Source: Onchocerca volvulus (lineage: Eukaryota > Nematoda > Chromadorea > Rhabditida > Onchocercidae). Taken from it: a stretch of DNA of 64,000 nt. The notes under the pieces are model-generated. The model did not search any database, had not been told where the DNA came from, and saw nothing but the letters and a program-made list of their open reading frames with translations. The position numbers and the translations under genes were made by a program. Numbering within the stretch: the stretch's first letter is position 1; each line of letters opens with the position of its first letter. Below are positions 38,543-50,925 of the stretch, piece after piece. The stretch spans positions 10,300,768 to 10,364,767 of the forward strand of contig HG738137.1 of the NCBI GenBank assembly GCA_000499405.2. Reading direction: 5' to 3'.

Positions 38543-39349
38543 TTAGTTTGACTTTTTACTTGTAATATGGTTACGTCAATAGCAAATAGTAAATTGCAAT
38601 TTGATGATTATTTCGTTTTGAAGTTGAAATATCTTTTTATGTAGTTTCGTAAAGTGACATATTCTTTTATGGATTTTTGGTAAGGCATCTCAAAACTTGT
38701 GAACAAAAAAAACAAATAGATCAGTTCGTTTTTATTTCATGCATTGAAAGTAATATTACTTATTGTTGCAATGTTATCGTAGATTGCAATTTAAAGAGAA
38801 TTTCGAAAATAATAAAAATTACTTTGACACGTTTTTGCATATATGTATATTATCCATTTTTTTTTTCTTTTTGAAAAATTTATTTTCCTAATTTTATTTA
38901 TTCGAAGATTATAACGAAGTAAAATATTCAAGTAAATATATTGCTATACATTATTTGTAAGGTTCATTTATGCAAAAACAATATTAGTTATATTTAATAT
39001 CGAATTGACTGAAATAGTATACTGTTAGTAATTTATGAAATGATAAATAGCATTATTTCACTAAATTAAATAAAATAATATTTTAGTTTTCCTTTCATTC
39101 ACAAATTTTAGTTATCCTTTTATTTACTATATACTGCAATCAATTCTACACTATATGAAATGACAAATAGTGTAATTACAAATTTTAGTTGTTTTTTTTT
39201 AGTCATTAATATTATTGTTTATTTATATGACAGAAGTGATAAATAGAATATAAACTGTGCTTAATATTTAACTGTATGAAATGATGAATTACTTTAAATC
39301 TTTAATCAAAAAAGATAGTAAATGTTAGTTGTGGGATTTGAAACTTTGA
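38543..39349. other. TRPM 3' flank, no other gene seen
   Basis: AT-rich sequence after the TRPM stop. Possible polyadenylation signals (AATAAA-like) occur, but I cannot choose one. No exon is visible. Confidence 0.45.
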
Positions 39350-39490
39350 AAGTTCCTTACTGATTGCCTTGAAATTTTGACACTTTCCATTCGAATAGGC
39401 GCGTGTTTTTATATAGGGACATTTACTTTTTATTATCTGTCACTCTTGTGGTAGGGAAAATTGACCGGGTATTTTTATTTACATAGATAG
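39350..39490 (-). mobile_element. Helitron-like terminal module
   Basis: On the minus strand it reads CTATCTATGTAAATAAAAAT, then ACACGCGCCTATTCGAATGG and AAAATTTCAAGGCAATC. The same order (TATATAAATAAAAATG, then CACGTGCCTATTCGAATG, as reverse-complement neighbours) recurs at 42640-42773, next to Helitron helicase remnants. I take it as an element end. Confidence 0.5.
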
Positions 39491-40599
39491 AAAATATTTT
39501 GGGGACAGATCAAAATAATTGATTGTATTAAATCCGATCTAAATGCTCTTATTACACTATTTTTTTCTCAAGAAATAAATACCATACTATTTAAACTCTC
39601 TCCTAAAGCAAAAGAAGGGTGGTTGGCAAAACGAAAAACAGACTTAGCTTTAAAAATACGATTTTAAAAATAAGCCTTCAATTATACCATAAAATAGAAA
39701 GAAATAAATTTTGATAAAAATTCTTCCATCATTTTCACCAAAATATTTTTTATTTCCACATAAAATATATTGAACAAACATAGAATAAGTAGCAAAATAA
39801 ACAGCATATTTGCATTTTATTCATTTTATGATAAGCTTAATAATATTACTTTATCAGTATTTATCTTAGACTTTTTTTTTTCGCCATATAGGCAGATGAA
39901 CTACAAACATTATCAGTGATTAATTTTACCAGTAATGCATAAAGTGAAAATGAGATTTGCATTATATTTATTCCATTTCTAATATCTGGTATTTTCCGCA
40001 TCATCTTATCACTCTATAGATGGATTAATGGTTGGGAAATATTACGCAAAAATAATATAAATGAAATAATTAAAAATGGAGAGGAGAAGGAAAAGTGGAA
40101 GAAAAGAAGCAGAACAGATGATAAAACAAATTATGAATGAAATCTATAATTCAGAAAATATTCCGAAAATATAAGTAAAAGAGAAGATAATCTAATTATT
40201 AAAAAATTTTGTATGTATCAAATGAGAATAAATTTTTTTATTCAGTCATTTTTTTAAAGCAAAACAATCCGATATATTCTTTTTTTTGTAATGTGAACTC
40301 TCTATTTCAATTTAAATCTAAATTCTTTAATAAGATTTAGATATTTGATTGCAGTATCTGCAAAGTAGCAATAGCATATGAAAAATGCAAATATTAAGCA
40401 GAATCTTACAGATCAACCAGGCTACCCGAAACCTAAATGTGTTCATCAGTCAGCATTATATACATTTACAGACAGATAATTTTAATAATGATTTTACTTA
40501 TCAAAAAAATTCTCAAAAAAAAGCTTTTTTATTTGAATGCATCGAATTCGAAAATCGCATATTTAAATTTTAATTTTAGCAAATGGAAACTAGTGAAAC
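39491..40599. other. AT-rich, no gene seen
   Basis: I see no coding signal between the Helitron-like end and the Helitron N-terminal remnant. Part of it may be non-coding Helitron sequence. Confidence 0.4.
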
Positions 40600-41314
40600 C
40601 ACCTTATTGCTGAATTTATGTTGACCATTTGACAACGGAAGCAGAGAGCCGGCTTTATGATGATTTTATCTTTTCATTTTGAAAGTTGGTAAGAATTGTG
40701 TTGTTCTGATTTCTGCGCCAAACAACGTCATTTGGAAACAGGAGTTGTATTTCCTGATGATAGTAGGAAATGTTTTGAGAGATGGTATATCCGATAAGCG
40801 AAGTTTTTAACGGCTGTGGCGCTCCTCCAAATTGAGAGAGTTTAATTTTTCTGGCGGCGCAACACATCTTTTCCGTTTCTCCATTAAATTTCAGAGCCTT
40901 GCAATAAGGACATATTTCAATCATAGTATCGAGGAAAAGATGCGGGCTTAAACTATTATCATCAGCTGGTTGTATTGGAATGAAAGGCGATTGTAATCGC
41001 ATGATTGCTGAAAACGCATAATTGCTGAATATTCGTGTTTGACGTCGATCTCCTGTTTCTTTTTGACGCCTTTCAGCCACTTTCAGCCTATTGCGTTCAT
41101 TTTGCTCAGAACAAAGCAGATCTGAAGCTGCAGAACAAGATCGACATACTTGCAACTATGCATCCTCAAGTCTGGCTGCATGTCGCCTTGCTCGCATTTC
41201 AGTCATTCTTTGTTCGCTGATGCACGTCCTCCTCAGTTTGATTCACGACTAATCACTGCAATACTTTCGTTCTGCGTGACTACGAAGATCTAAGTTTGAT
41301 CTTCTGCGAGACAT
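40600..41314 (-). pseudogene. Helitron transposase remnant, N-terminal part
   Basis: Minus-strand coding starts MSRRRSNLDLRSHAER (ATG at 41314), is broken by stops, resumes as MTEMRARRHAARLEDA, and continues with NERNRLKVAERRQKETGDRR. It then reads ICPYCKALKFNGETEKMCCA and GAPQPLKTSLIGYT. After a frameshift another frame gives IRKYNSCFQMTLFGAEIRTT, FLPTFKM and HKAGSLLPL. This order is the Helitron-like N region of RepHel proteins, which start Helitron rolling-circle transposition. Several stops and at least one frameshift make it non-functional. It lies downstream, on the same strand, of a helicase C-terminus, the reverse of the normal order. Confidence 0.85.
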
Positions 41315-41409
41315 TATTTAAATGAATAAAAATAGGTCGATTGCACCCGATTTGTCCTCAAAATTATTTGAGAATATTCAGGGAAATTAATCACTGATTA
41401 TTCTTTCCT

Positions 41410-42290
41410 TTGTCATTTGTAGAGAAGAATAGAATCCCTTGACTGTCGATTTGCTGCTATTGCTAAGTCGATCTGTATCGTTATAAAACAGTCGCTGTGT
41501 CGGTATAGAAACTCTGAACTAAACTGTTTGTTGAACCGAATTCTTGTCGAACTTGAGTTTTTAATGTTGGGAAAGATTAATTTCACAATGCTTATGGATA
41601 TATAATAGTTTTTGTTGTTCCGTTGTCTGTGTAGATAAGAGATTGTCTGATTTACCAATTCTAGAACACGCAACATATAATTGTCCATGGGAGAAACAAT
41701 CCATCTCTAGATCTAAATTGCACAATTCTAAAGATTAGCCCTGAGTTTAGTTGATGATGATTGCAAATGCCAATCGAAATGGTAATTGTAATATCTTAAA
41801 TTGAAATGGCATATCCGTTTGAATCATGGCTACGTGAGAAATGACGAAATCTCCACATTTGAAAAGTTCTGTCAAGACTGGTGCTTCTACGACGTTGCTC
41901 GTTAATTTTTTTTACTGCAAGCTGCGTGCAGTTTCAAGATTTTGGTTGGTTGATATTTCGCAACATGATAATCAGCACGTCGATTTTTAATTACAGCACG
42001 TGCGATGGCATCCTTGGCAGGTCAAGTGAATTCAAAAATCTGTTGGATAATTAACCGCTTTATCTGCTTCCGCAACAATGTCGACGGAATTGTGTATGAC
42101 TGCCTGTATTGCAAAGTTCGTGTATCATATTTTCTGTCGCAATTTCATGCAAATCCTTATCAAGTCGTCATCGGGTATTTCAGCGCATATTACATCATCG
42201 ATTTCGTTTGAAGTGATTTTGTTATAAAGCCAGATTAGAAACGTTGTGTCAAAATGAACAACAAAAAATTACGACAAAGAGACAATCCAA
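41410..42290 (-). pseudogene. Helitron Pif1-type helicase remnant, C-terminal part
   Basis: The minus strand reads SNEIDDVICAEIPDDD, IVAEADKAVNYPTDF, KKLTSNVVEAPVLTELFKCG and AMIQTDMPFQFKILQLPFRL. It then reads AFAIIIN-stop-TQG and CFSHGQLYVACSRIGKSDNL. PxRLAFAxTINKxQGQSL and FSHGQLYVACSRVG are motif V/VI signatures of the Pif1-like helicase at the C-terminus of Helitron proteins. Internal stops, including one inside the TINKxQG motif, show decay. It lies upstream of a separate N-terminal fragment, so the two come from different copies or from a rearranged one. Confidence 0.85.
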
Positions 42291-42429
42291 GATGACCAAA
42301 TATTAATGACCTAATATTAGAAGTCAGAGTGATAATCCATAAATTGCCTGAACGAAACGTTTCACTATACACTATCATAACGTCTCGACATTCCTCACAA
42401 AGTAAAAAACTTAAATTATGTGCCTTATC

Positions 42430-42773
42430 TGTTTAAAAAAACGCGCTTATTTGAATGCAAAGTTCATAAAAATTTCAAATCAATCGATGAACAATTTGAG
42501 ACGGAAATAGGCGCAGTCAATGCAGAAAGTAGGCGTGGTGAATAAATTCTGTCCACTCATGAAGGCATGGTGCAGGCGAAGTTAAAAAATTTAATCTGCT
42601 CAGTTACTTTTAGTTGTCACGGACATGAAAGTAAAAAAATGTAAGTATATCCATATAAGAACACGTGCCTATTCGAATGCAAGGTTGTATCAAAATTTGA
42701 AAGACGTCGATGGAGAACTTGCAATCTTTTGTAAAGAGCCACAAGGAGCATTTACATTTTTATTTATATAGAT
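42430..42773 (-). mobile_element. Helitron terminal module with internal duplicate
   Basis: On the minus strand the outer end reads ATCTATATAAATAAAAATG. Inside are two related units about 220 bases apart, one with CACGTGCCTATTCGAATGCA and one with ACGCGCTTATTTGAATGCAA. Both are followed by AAATTTNAAA-like and CGATGRAGAACTTG-like sequence. The first unit also matches the module at 39350-39490. Confidence 0.5.
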
Positions 42774-45105
42774 TATACACAATATCACGCTTATAAAATG
42801 ATAAGAATTAAATGAACAGTACTACTTTTCTTTAGAGAATTTCGTTTTCTTTACCGCCCACCTCTGCTGTTGCTCCTGCTGAATCAGTGTTCGTGTTATC
42901 GTCGATACCATTTTCGAAATTGGAATGAAAAGTGAATTGCCCCTGACACTGATGATGTCAAGAACAATTGATCCCGTTGAAAGCGCTTTCTATTGCAACC
43001 TTCGTCCACTATCAAAACTAAGAATTATCCATATAAAAAGCATTTCAAATAAGATTCGAAAATAAAGTAAGATTGTTTTTGTTAAGAACCAAGTGCCTAC
43101 TATAATAAACACTTTTAGAAGGGACTGGAAAAGCATCTTCAGTAAATATTTTCAACGTAAAAACAACTATAACCTTCGATTGCGATAGACACTGATGTCA
43201 ATATCGAAACTACCACAGAGAATGTATATCGGTTCAGCAGTGTTCTTGAAAGGCAAATAGGAAGCTTTAAATGATCTTTTTGCTCGTATAGTTGTTTAAA
43301 TTTTATGCTATAGATTAATATTTTTAATTTATGTATCTGTAGAATGATGTATAGAAAGTGGATATGTAAGAAAGTAGTTATTTTAGTATTAAATTTTTTA
43401 CTAGAAATGGTTTTATAGTTCAAATTTTTAATGAAAGAGGAAGTTGTGTTAGAGCTAATGATTAAGATATAAAGGTGCTGTTTGATCGTTGAAATGATTA
43501 GTCAAGAACTAGCAGTGCTTATGAGGTTAATGTTAATCATACTGATGTAGTACTGCTTTCTAGAATAGCCAATGCTTCGCATGTTGATTACTTCAAAAGT
43601 TCTTTGGCTAAATGCCGAACTGCAAAAGTTGAATCACGCGCTATAAGCATTGAGATGTAATAAGGCTAGTTGAACCAATGCACTATAAACATTGGGATGT
43701 AATGAAGCTATCAGTACAAGTTTATACACCTTTAAATTGGAAGGTAAGAAAATGTTACGTGCTCGTTACACATTAACTTGCAGGCAAGACAAGATTTAAT
43801 GGCTAATATTATTGCTCTAATTACATGCTTCACTTTTATCGGTTATTAGACTATAAAAATGCCACCCAAGATTTCTTTAAAATTCCGTAGTGAAGCTCTT
43901 CTTGCATCTTGCTGTGTAAAACCTTCTATTATATGGATAATTTTTGGTTTTGATAGTGAGCGGAGGTTCAGTATAGTAATCATACAAAAGGTACGTTATT
44001 AGAACAAAAGATAAGATGGACAATTCTCACAAGCTTCAGCCTTGCAATATTCCTGACAGTTAACATCACAACATTTCGCACGATGCACATAAGCTCTATT
44101 AGCAGATCAGAAGATTAGAGAACAAAGACCTTTATGCCGATAGGATAAGTGATTTATTTATCTGAGAAATATTACAAATTTTTACTATATAGAATACCTT
44201 GATTATTTCGTCGCGTTTATATTATAAAATGTTTGGATTTTATGGACAACATAAATATATCCTAAAATAAAATTTTTTGTTAACTATAAATATATCCGTA
44301 AAATAAAATTTCTTGTTTTGATCAAATTAAGAATTCCAATAATAGATAGATTATTCAGTTTTGTTGTAAAGAATAATCAAACTGACTAAATATACTGCGA
44401 CACATCGGCCATATCCCAAGCCATGCGTCATGTTAATTATCTTTAACTACAAAACTTTCTGTGTTTTATGAAATACTTATTTACATCAGGCAAAAATCTA
44501 GTCTGCTGTCACATAAGAATGGATAAATTGTTAATTGCCTATAAGGCTATAACGAAGTGGCATTGACGTCTACTTACTGAAAAATAACATCGGCATAATT
44601 TGTCGCGGAATATCATTTGAAAATATTTGTATATTAATGAATCTATGAGATTCTTACAAATTTTTTCAAAAATTGCAAGGTTTAATTTTGTATAAGCACA
44701 ATTTCATTTCAAACTGGTTTACAACGAATAATTATGTGATTCAGACTAGCTTTATTTTTTTTTCCACTCTTTCGTTCCTTTTCGAAATATTATTAAGTGT
44801 TTTCAGTGTCCCATAATATCATAATTTAGGTAACTAAGTTTCTCATACTTTGATATATGTTCTTTTCACATCAAAAATGTCAGGAGAATTGGACATATAA
44901 ATTGTGACAAAAAATTTCATATAAGCAGCGCGATTAAATCGAAAGAATACGTTTTTAAATCCTATTACTGAAAGTAATTTTTATGAAAATATCACTGTTG
45001 GCATTATCTATTACAGAAGACATCATCATCATCATCAGCTAAAGGCACTGAATAATTCTACTGATTCTGTCATTTCTTTCACTTCTATCATACTAATTTA
45101 TTTTA
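42774..45105. other. Intergenic between Helitron debris and GPCR
   Basis: No conventional gene is seen. A minus-strand frame at 43999-44106 encodes a small Cys-rich segment (KCCDVNCQEYCKAEACENC), which I cannot connect to any gene. The last few hundred bases should contain the GPCR promoter. Confidence 0.45.
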
Positions 45106-47253
45106 ATGGATATTGCTGTAAACAAGACAATATTTGAAGATTGGAAGAATCATACAAACATTGAAGATGAAACATTGTCAATTGTGAGCCATTTTTTGCA
45201 TCTGTATGCTTATTTGATTATTGGTCCAATGCTTGTATTGGTCAACATTCCCGTCTTTCTTACTGTGATGATACGTAAAGCACTCAGGTTGATTTATCTC
45301 GTAAATACTATAACAAAGATGTGCACTGAATATAATATACTTTACAATTGTAGCAAAAAATTTTTCGATATTAATATTTTAACTTTAGCTGTAAATCAAT
45401 GCATTTGAATAATTGAACAATTTAATTTTTCAGAACCTCTTATCTGATTCTCGCAATTGTATTTCTCAACAATGCATTGAGCGGAATGAGTGCGATATTT
45501 ATAGGGATGAAACGATTGATCATTTCTTCTCTTGAAGAACATCATGTTGTTCACCATGACTGTCTGCTCGATGTTTGTTTATATTCAAAAACATTCAGAA
45601 ATTATCCACCTTTTTTGATACAGCAAGAAATTTTAAAACAAAGCTGAGAAAAAAAATTCAAATGAATGAGCTTTATATATCGAAGAAAGGTAGTATTCAA
45701 CCTCAAAAAGCATGCATCATTCTAATAGAGTTTAAGACAGACGATCGTAAATCAATAAAAAAAAAATTATTGTCAGAACGATGCTGCGAATTCAACGAGT
45801 AAAGTTTCAGGTGCCCTTATTTCTTTTAACAACTTTTCTTCTGAATGGATGTAGTTTACTAATGAATAGCGCAGACAGACTTTGTGTTGTAACATTTCCA
45901 GTATATTACTATATTCACCAGAAACGAATAATTTATTCATTAATTGCCACACAATACGCAGTTGCTCTCACTGCGGTAATATCTACCGCTCTGGCAAGTT
46001 TAATTGAGCCAGTACGATATGTATATCATTTTTGCATGTAAGTTACAGTAATCAAATTCATTACTTTATATAAATGATCATTTCCTAATTTGTTATAATT
46101 TCTTCCGCTTAGATCATTTGAATTACATATTTAAAATAATGAAAGAAGACATTTCGCTTTTATCTCTATTTCACTGAAATGGATTAAATTAAACTGTTTG
46201 GGCATGGTATATAATACTGTTAAACAATTTTTTCACTTTTAAAAGCTAATAAAGATAAATTTTGCAGACTACAGGACGTGTACAGCACTCATTTTTATGT
46301 CACTCTGACATTATTGAGTTCTATTACTTCATTGTTTAGTATTATTTTAATAATCATTGTTGTTGTCATGCTAAAAAAGTATGTTTAAAAAAATTTATAA
46401 CTTTCAAAATGAAATTTTGCATCCTTATTTATATCATTCATTGGGTAGTACAAATACAGTTAATTGCTCTTCTATTTTGTTTCTTAAGTTAGATCTGGAT
46501 TCAATAAATCACACTTGACATGATATTTCGTGCTTCTTGACTTAAAAATAAACTTCATAAACTGTGTATTTTAAACTGCAATATGTCAACGAAGTTAAAT
46601 TAAAGTATAAATTTGTTAATGTATTTTTTATAGGAAATTTAGCGAACAGTTCCTTTCAAGTCACTCATATAATCGTGATTTGACACAATTTCTCAAAAAC
46701 CAAAAGCGATATACCTATACTACACTGATCTCCTGTTGTTTTACATTTTGTAAGTTCCTGCATTTTCTCCATTATTTAGCGCATTCGAAAAATAAGTGAA
46801 AAGTCATCTTAATTTCAAAAATAATGAATCGAAACTATTTTTTAATCTTTTGAAAGAAATTTCAAAAGAAAGTAAATTGTATGTTAGTCTTTTTTGTTGC
46901 TTTTTTAATGTTATGAGGATTAGTTAAAGGTAGAAGATATTGATATTGTAATTAAACTATTTCTGCAGTAAGATTTTTAGTTATAATTATTGCTCCTCAA
47001 ATTCTTATTTTCAGTTCTCGTTGTGGTACCATCAATAGTGCAAAATATTTATATGATGGATTCAACTATAAAGGCACAAATCATTGTGATGTGTTGCGTA
47101 TATTTACCTTTCTTTAATCCTCTCAATATAGTGATGATATTTATTTGTCGACAAAAGGACCTTCAACGTACTGTAATTCATGGATTCCAATGGACATTCT
47201 GTAAAAAGAAAAATTACGTCCATCCAGTCGTCACTACTGGACTTGATGAATAA
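45106..47253 (+). CDS. Nematode serpentine receptor (7TM GPCR, Srsx-like), 337 aa
   Basis: Exons 45106-45287, 45434-45572, 45811-46037, 46268-46378, 46634-46749 and 47015-47253 join in phase to 1014 nt. The N-terminus has glycosylation sites (NKT, NHT). TM1 is LYAYLIIGPMLVLVNIPVFL. TM2 includes YLILAIVFLNNALSGMSAIF. TM3 ends SLLMNSADRLCVV, with DRL in place of DRY. TM4 is YAVALTAVISTALASLI, TM5 LTLLSSITSLFSIILIIIVV, and TM6 CCFTFLVVVPSIV. TM7 has CVYLPFFNPLNIVMIFICRQ, an NPxxxxx end like rhodopsin-type receptors. This pattern fits the nematode Srsx and related chemoreceptor-like families; the ligand is unknown. It lies inside the 19-kb spacer of the TRPM inverted repeat, so it would invert with it. 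Confidence 0.85.
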
Positions 47254-48680
47254 GCAAGTTTAATCTGATGAGATCATTTTGTAAATTAACATGCTGTATT
47301 TTCTTTACTATATTGTCTAATGAAAAAATATATTTTCTTATTACCATCGATTTTCAAAATTTCATTTTATATCTCTAACAGCGCCGTTGCAAAAAAAATT
47401 TTCATGAAATGCGAAAGAGATTTTCGCTTATTTCTTTATTGGCAAACAATATCAGGAAAACTCAAATTATATACATATCGTAATTGTCAATACATTTATT
47501 CCATTCTGCTCTAATTTAATCATTAGCGGAAGCAACAAAAGTAGAACAAGATTTCCAATGACGAGAAATGATATCATACTTAATGATATCATACTTAGCT
47601 GCAAAAGAAACAGAAGCTAATTATTATATCGAAAAAAAAGGTAAGATAAAAGGAGAGAAATCAGTATAGAGTTATGAAAGCAAGTGGGCGCTTATTTACA
47701 ATTCATCCATTAATAGCGACAACAATTAACTCATGATTGCTATCAGCAGCATTTAGCGTTGTTGATAAGATTGCTAAAAATCTCTCAGGGAAGAGAGGTA
47801 AATTGAATCTATATCCCAAAGATCGACGAAATCGAATATAAAAAGAGTTGAAACTTTTCTTTTATATTGTATCGATCAATAAATTTTTTATGTGTCAAAC
47901 CTTAATCACTGAAAACTTGGCAGAACAAATTTTAATAATGCAGTGATTGCTTGACAAATTGCATTCAGATATTATAATATGGCGTTGTTTGTTGATAAAA
48001 GTCTGGTGCAATAACTCCAAATGAAATTAGAAAATCTTACATATTGAAATGTTTCTGTGATACAATACATCACAAAATAATAATCTTTTTGTTGATAAAC
48101 ATAAGCCCTCGATCAAACAATTTCTCACGAAATGCTGCGATGCTATCAATTTTACTCATTTTATTGAATAGAATATCAAAAATAATTAAAATTTGGATTC
48201 TGTAACATATGAGAAAAAGTTTTATCAAATTTTAAATAATTTTTATCATTTTCAAAATTCCATTTCAGTTGTAATGTACTATAACATTGCAGCAGTGAGT
48301 AGTATTATTTTCGATGCTCGAAATAAAAAGCATTTCTATGCCTTTTAAAAAGGCTAGATTCTAGTTATTATGAGCTGTTTCATAGAATTTGAAAATACTT
48401 CAGCATTGAAACTATCTGCTGAGATTAATAAAAAAGACTGCTGTACTTTTGAAAGATAAATGTGACGCTGAGATTTGGGAATCGTGTAATAGATAAAATG
48501 CTTTCATATTAAATTTATAAAAAGTCATTTTAATAAGTGTTATGAATATCTGATATTATCTAGAAATACCAGACACTACAATAAAATTACTTACAACCTG
48601 CAAAAGATTGTATATGAGCTAATTTATATCCTACATAGTCTATTTTACTTTTTTAGATATATAAGTTTTGTTGCTTATTA
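47254..48680. other. Intergenic, no gene seen
   Basis: GPCR 3' flank. Apart from a 15-bp tandem duplication at 47567-47596 (AATGATATCATACTT twice) I see no structure and no exon. Confidence 0.45.
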
Positions 48681-49555
48681 AAATAGCTAGCAAGTACAAA
48701 GCACTAATCCTATTTTCGCAAATTCTGATGGCTGTAAACTAACTGACCCAATTCCTATCCTATATCTTGTTGAACCCAATATAAATGAACCAGAAAAGTT
48801 CACCAAATTGAATGAATTTTATGTGAACAAACAAGTGACTTTTATCAGCATCAAGTGGGTTATTTTCAACAATAAACGCTGAGATCCCTACTTGCTTTGC
48901 TATTTTCATGATCAGCTGTCTCGTTGTCATTTGTGATAACAATTTCTACAAGAAAATTGCGATCTTGGCTTACTCTTCTGCAATTTGCACGAACAAATAA
49001 AATCTCTGCTTGGCAAAACCACTAAGCTAAGCTTTCATTTGGTTTTGTATATATATATTTTTCCTCACTGACACAATTTTACTTTCAACTTGTAGGAAGT
49101 TGATATCATTATTGGTCCTTTTTGCACACTACTATTTGGCTATCTACAGTTTCAGTATATTTTAAGATAAAGCAAAATTTATTGCGTTTTTTGCGAATGG
49201 CCAAAAAATATGTTACTAATACCAGTTATTGTGTTAGCTTGATTGCTTGCAATGCAAACTTCTATAGAGGCTTGTTGTTCACTATCTAATTCTACAAATC
49301 GGTGGCATTTCATGCTGTCTTAAAAACTTTACAAGCACAAAAATGCGATTATTATGGCTGAATCTTTAAATATTAAAATCAAAGATCCTGTAATTACTGG
49401 TGGGTTAAAGCAAATAACTTTCTAAAATGAAAATTAAAAAGATACATAAACTTAAATATATTTATTCTTTAGTATACTAAAAGCTCAAGTATATCCTAAA
49501 GGAATTTTACCGCTTAAATGATCTCTAAAGGAATTTTACCGCTTAAACATGGTCA
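48681..49555. other. Possible decayed bacterial DNA, unresolved
   Basis: Short protein-like stretches occur on both strands, broken by stops. On the plus strand EVDIIIGPF (about 49095) is followed by KFIAFFANGQKI in another frame. On the minus strand MKIAKQVGISAFIVENNPLD lies near 48850-48910. It adjoins the HemY-like remnant and may be the same insert, but I cannot name a gene. A 29-base-period direct repeat (CTAAAGGAATTTTACCGCTT) sits at 49496-49547. Confidence 0.3.
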
Positions 49556-50925
49556 TTATTCTCAGGAATACCAGGAATTCAGTGCATACGCTTGCAGATG
49601 ATCCAAGGTATGGATTATGCATATTAACTAAACTTGGTGTTATTGTAGTTAGCAGCTTCGTAATATTTGTAGTTATACATGCCAACTGCATGTATCTCAT
49701 CCTAAAAAGTAGGTAATTGCATTAAAATTTACTAAATTCGAATCATTTGTTGTAAAAGCAAATCTTTAACGCTTATTATATACCGTAATAAAAAGCTTAA
49801 GGATTTGTTCCATTTTCATCTCTCTACAACTCTTCATTTACTAAAATTGAAATCTTTGACTTGAGCTTTCAATATAACTATTGGACTTTTCTTTGCTTCT
49901 ACCATAGTATTATCCCATTTATGCTATAAAAATTACTAAATAACCTGATAATGGTGCCTGTTTTATAGACTAAGATTTCTCTTTGGTTTAATATAGCATG
50001 TGTGATAGAAGTCTATAGACAGCACTTGAATTTTAATGTTATGTTTCATTGCAAGCTGTACTGAACGATCATTTCCAACATTTCATCGTAAAAAAAAAAA
50101 AACAAACTTAAACTTATGTGCTTTTAGAACAATTTTTGGATTAGCTGTATATATTCCATTCAGTTGTCTTCAAGCTATCCAGATTAAACGACGAAAGTAT
50201 GTACTTAGTGTCTTATATTTAATTTTAACGCTATCTGTTCCTTTCATGTATTTGTTAATTTTTTATCTAGAGCACAAGATTGTATTAATGCAATTTTGAA
50301 GTTAAAGGAAACTATAAAATTCAATATCCTTCTTCCCTTTGATTGTGAAAAAATGTTGGCGGTTTTTTATTGTGCTTCGGCAAAACAATATGAAAATAAA
50401 GGGAATTGCAAGAATGCTTCGAAGTCTTCATTTAAAGCACGAAGTTATTGTGCAGCTTTTCAGCCCATTAATCATTTAAGAGTAGAGTTATATATTAAAC
50501 TTGAAAAAATCAGAAAAGCTTCTGTAATGCTAGAGGAAGAGTATACAGTAAATCCTACTCTCCAATCAGCTAAAATTTTCATTAGTCTAAATAGTAAAGG
50601 TGCTGAAAATTTCTATATAACCTACGTTTTAATTATTATTTTAATTATTGTTTACTTATTTTATCTTCAATTAGTTCAAGTAAATATGATTTTGCAAGCC
50701 AATATTTAGATATTGCTATGAGAAAAGCTAATTACGTGTCAATCTATCTTATTATGATACAGCTTAAAGTTGCATTAGAAGAGTATGAACAAGTAATTTA
50801 TTAGCTAAACAAGATATATCTGATCCATACTGGAAATGTACAGATTGTAATAAAAAGCTAAAGCATTGGAGCTATAAGTGTTCAAGTTGCAATAGTTTTA
50901 ACTGTATGTATTATGTTCAGTAACA
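49556..50925 (+). pseudogene. Bacterial HemY-like TPR protein remnant (likely Wolbachia-derived)
   Basis: Three blocks in HemY order are visible. First, 49558-49712: ADDPRYGLCILTKLGVIVVS and FVIFVVIHANCMYLILK, the D-x-P-G-Y start plus second membrane helix. Second, 50272-50580: DCINAILKLKETIKFNILLP, FYCASAKQYENKGNCKNASK, FQPINHLRVELYIKLEKIRK and ASVMLEEEYTVNPTLQSAKI, which is TPR-like sequence. Third, 50677-50920: ASQYLDIAMRKANYVSIYLI, then after a stop and frameshift DPYWKCTDCNKKLKHWSYKC and SSCNSFNC. The last is the WxCxxC..WxxxCxxCxxF end of alphaproteobacterial HemY. The reading is broken by stops, frameshifts and about 560 bases of unrelated sequence after the first block. There are no introns. 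HemY is an inner-membrane protein linked to heme synthesis operons. Bacterial origin is well supported; Wolbachia as source is inference from the host. Confidence 0.7.

Noticed and set aside
39000..40600. Possible CRISPR-like or satellite array in repeated AT motifs
   Set aside because: The repeats are irregular AT-rich words without constant spacing.
41035..41220. Plus-strand frame of 61 aa over the Helitron fragment
   Set aside because: The minus strand carries the recognisable Helitron N-region, so this is its antisense shadow.
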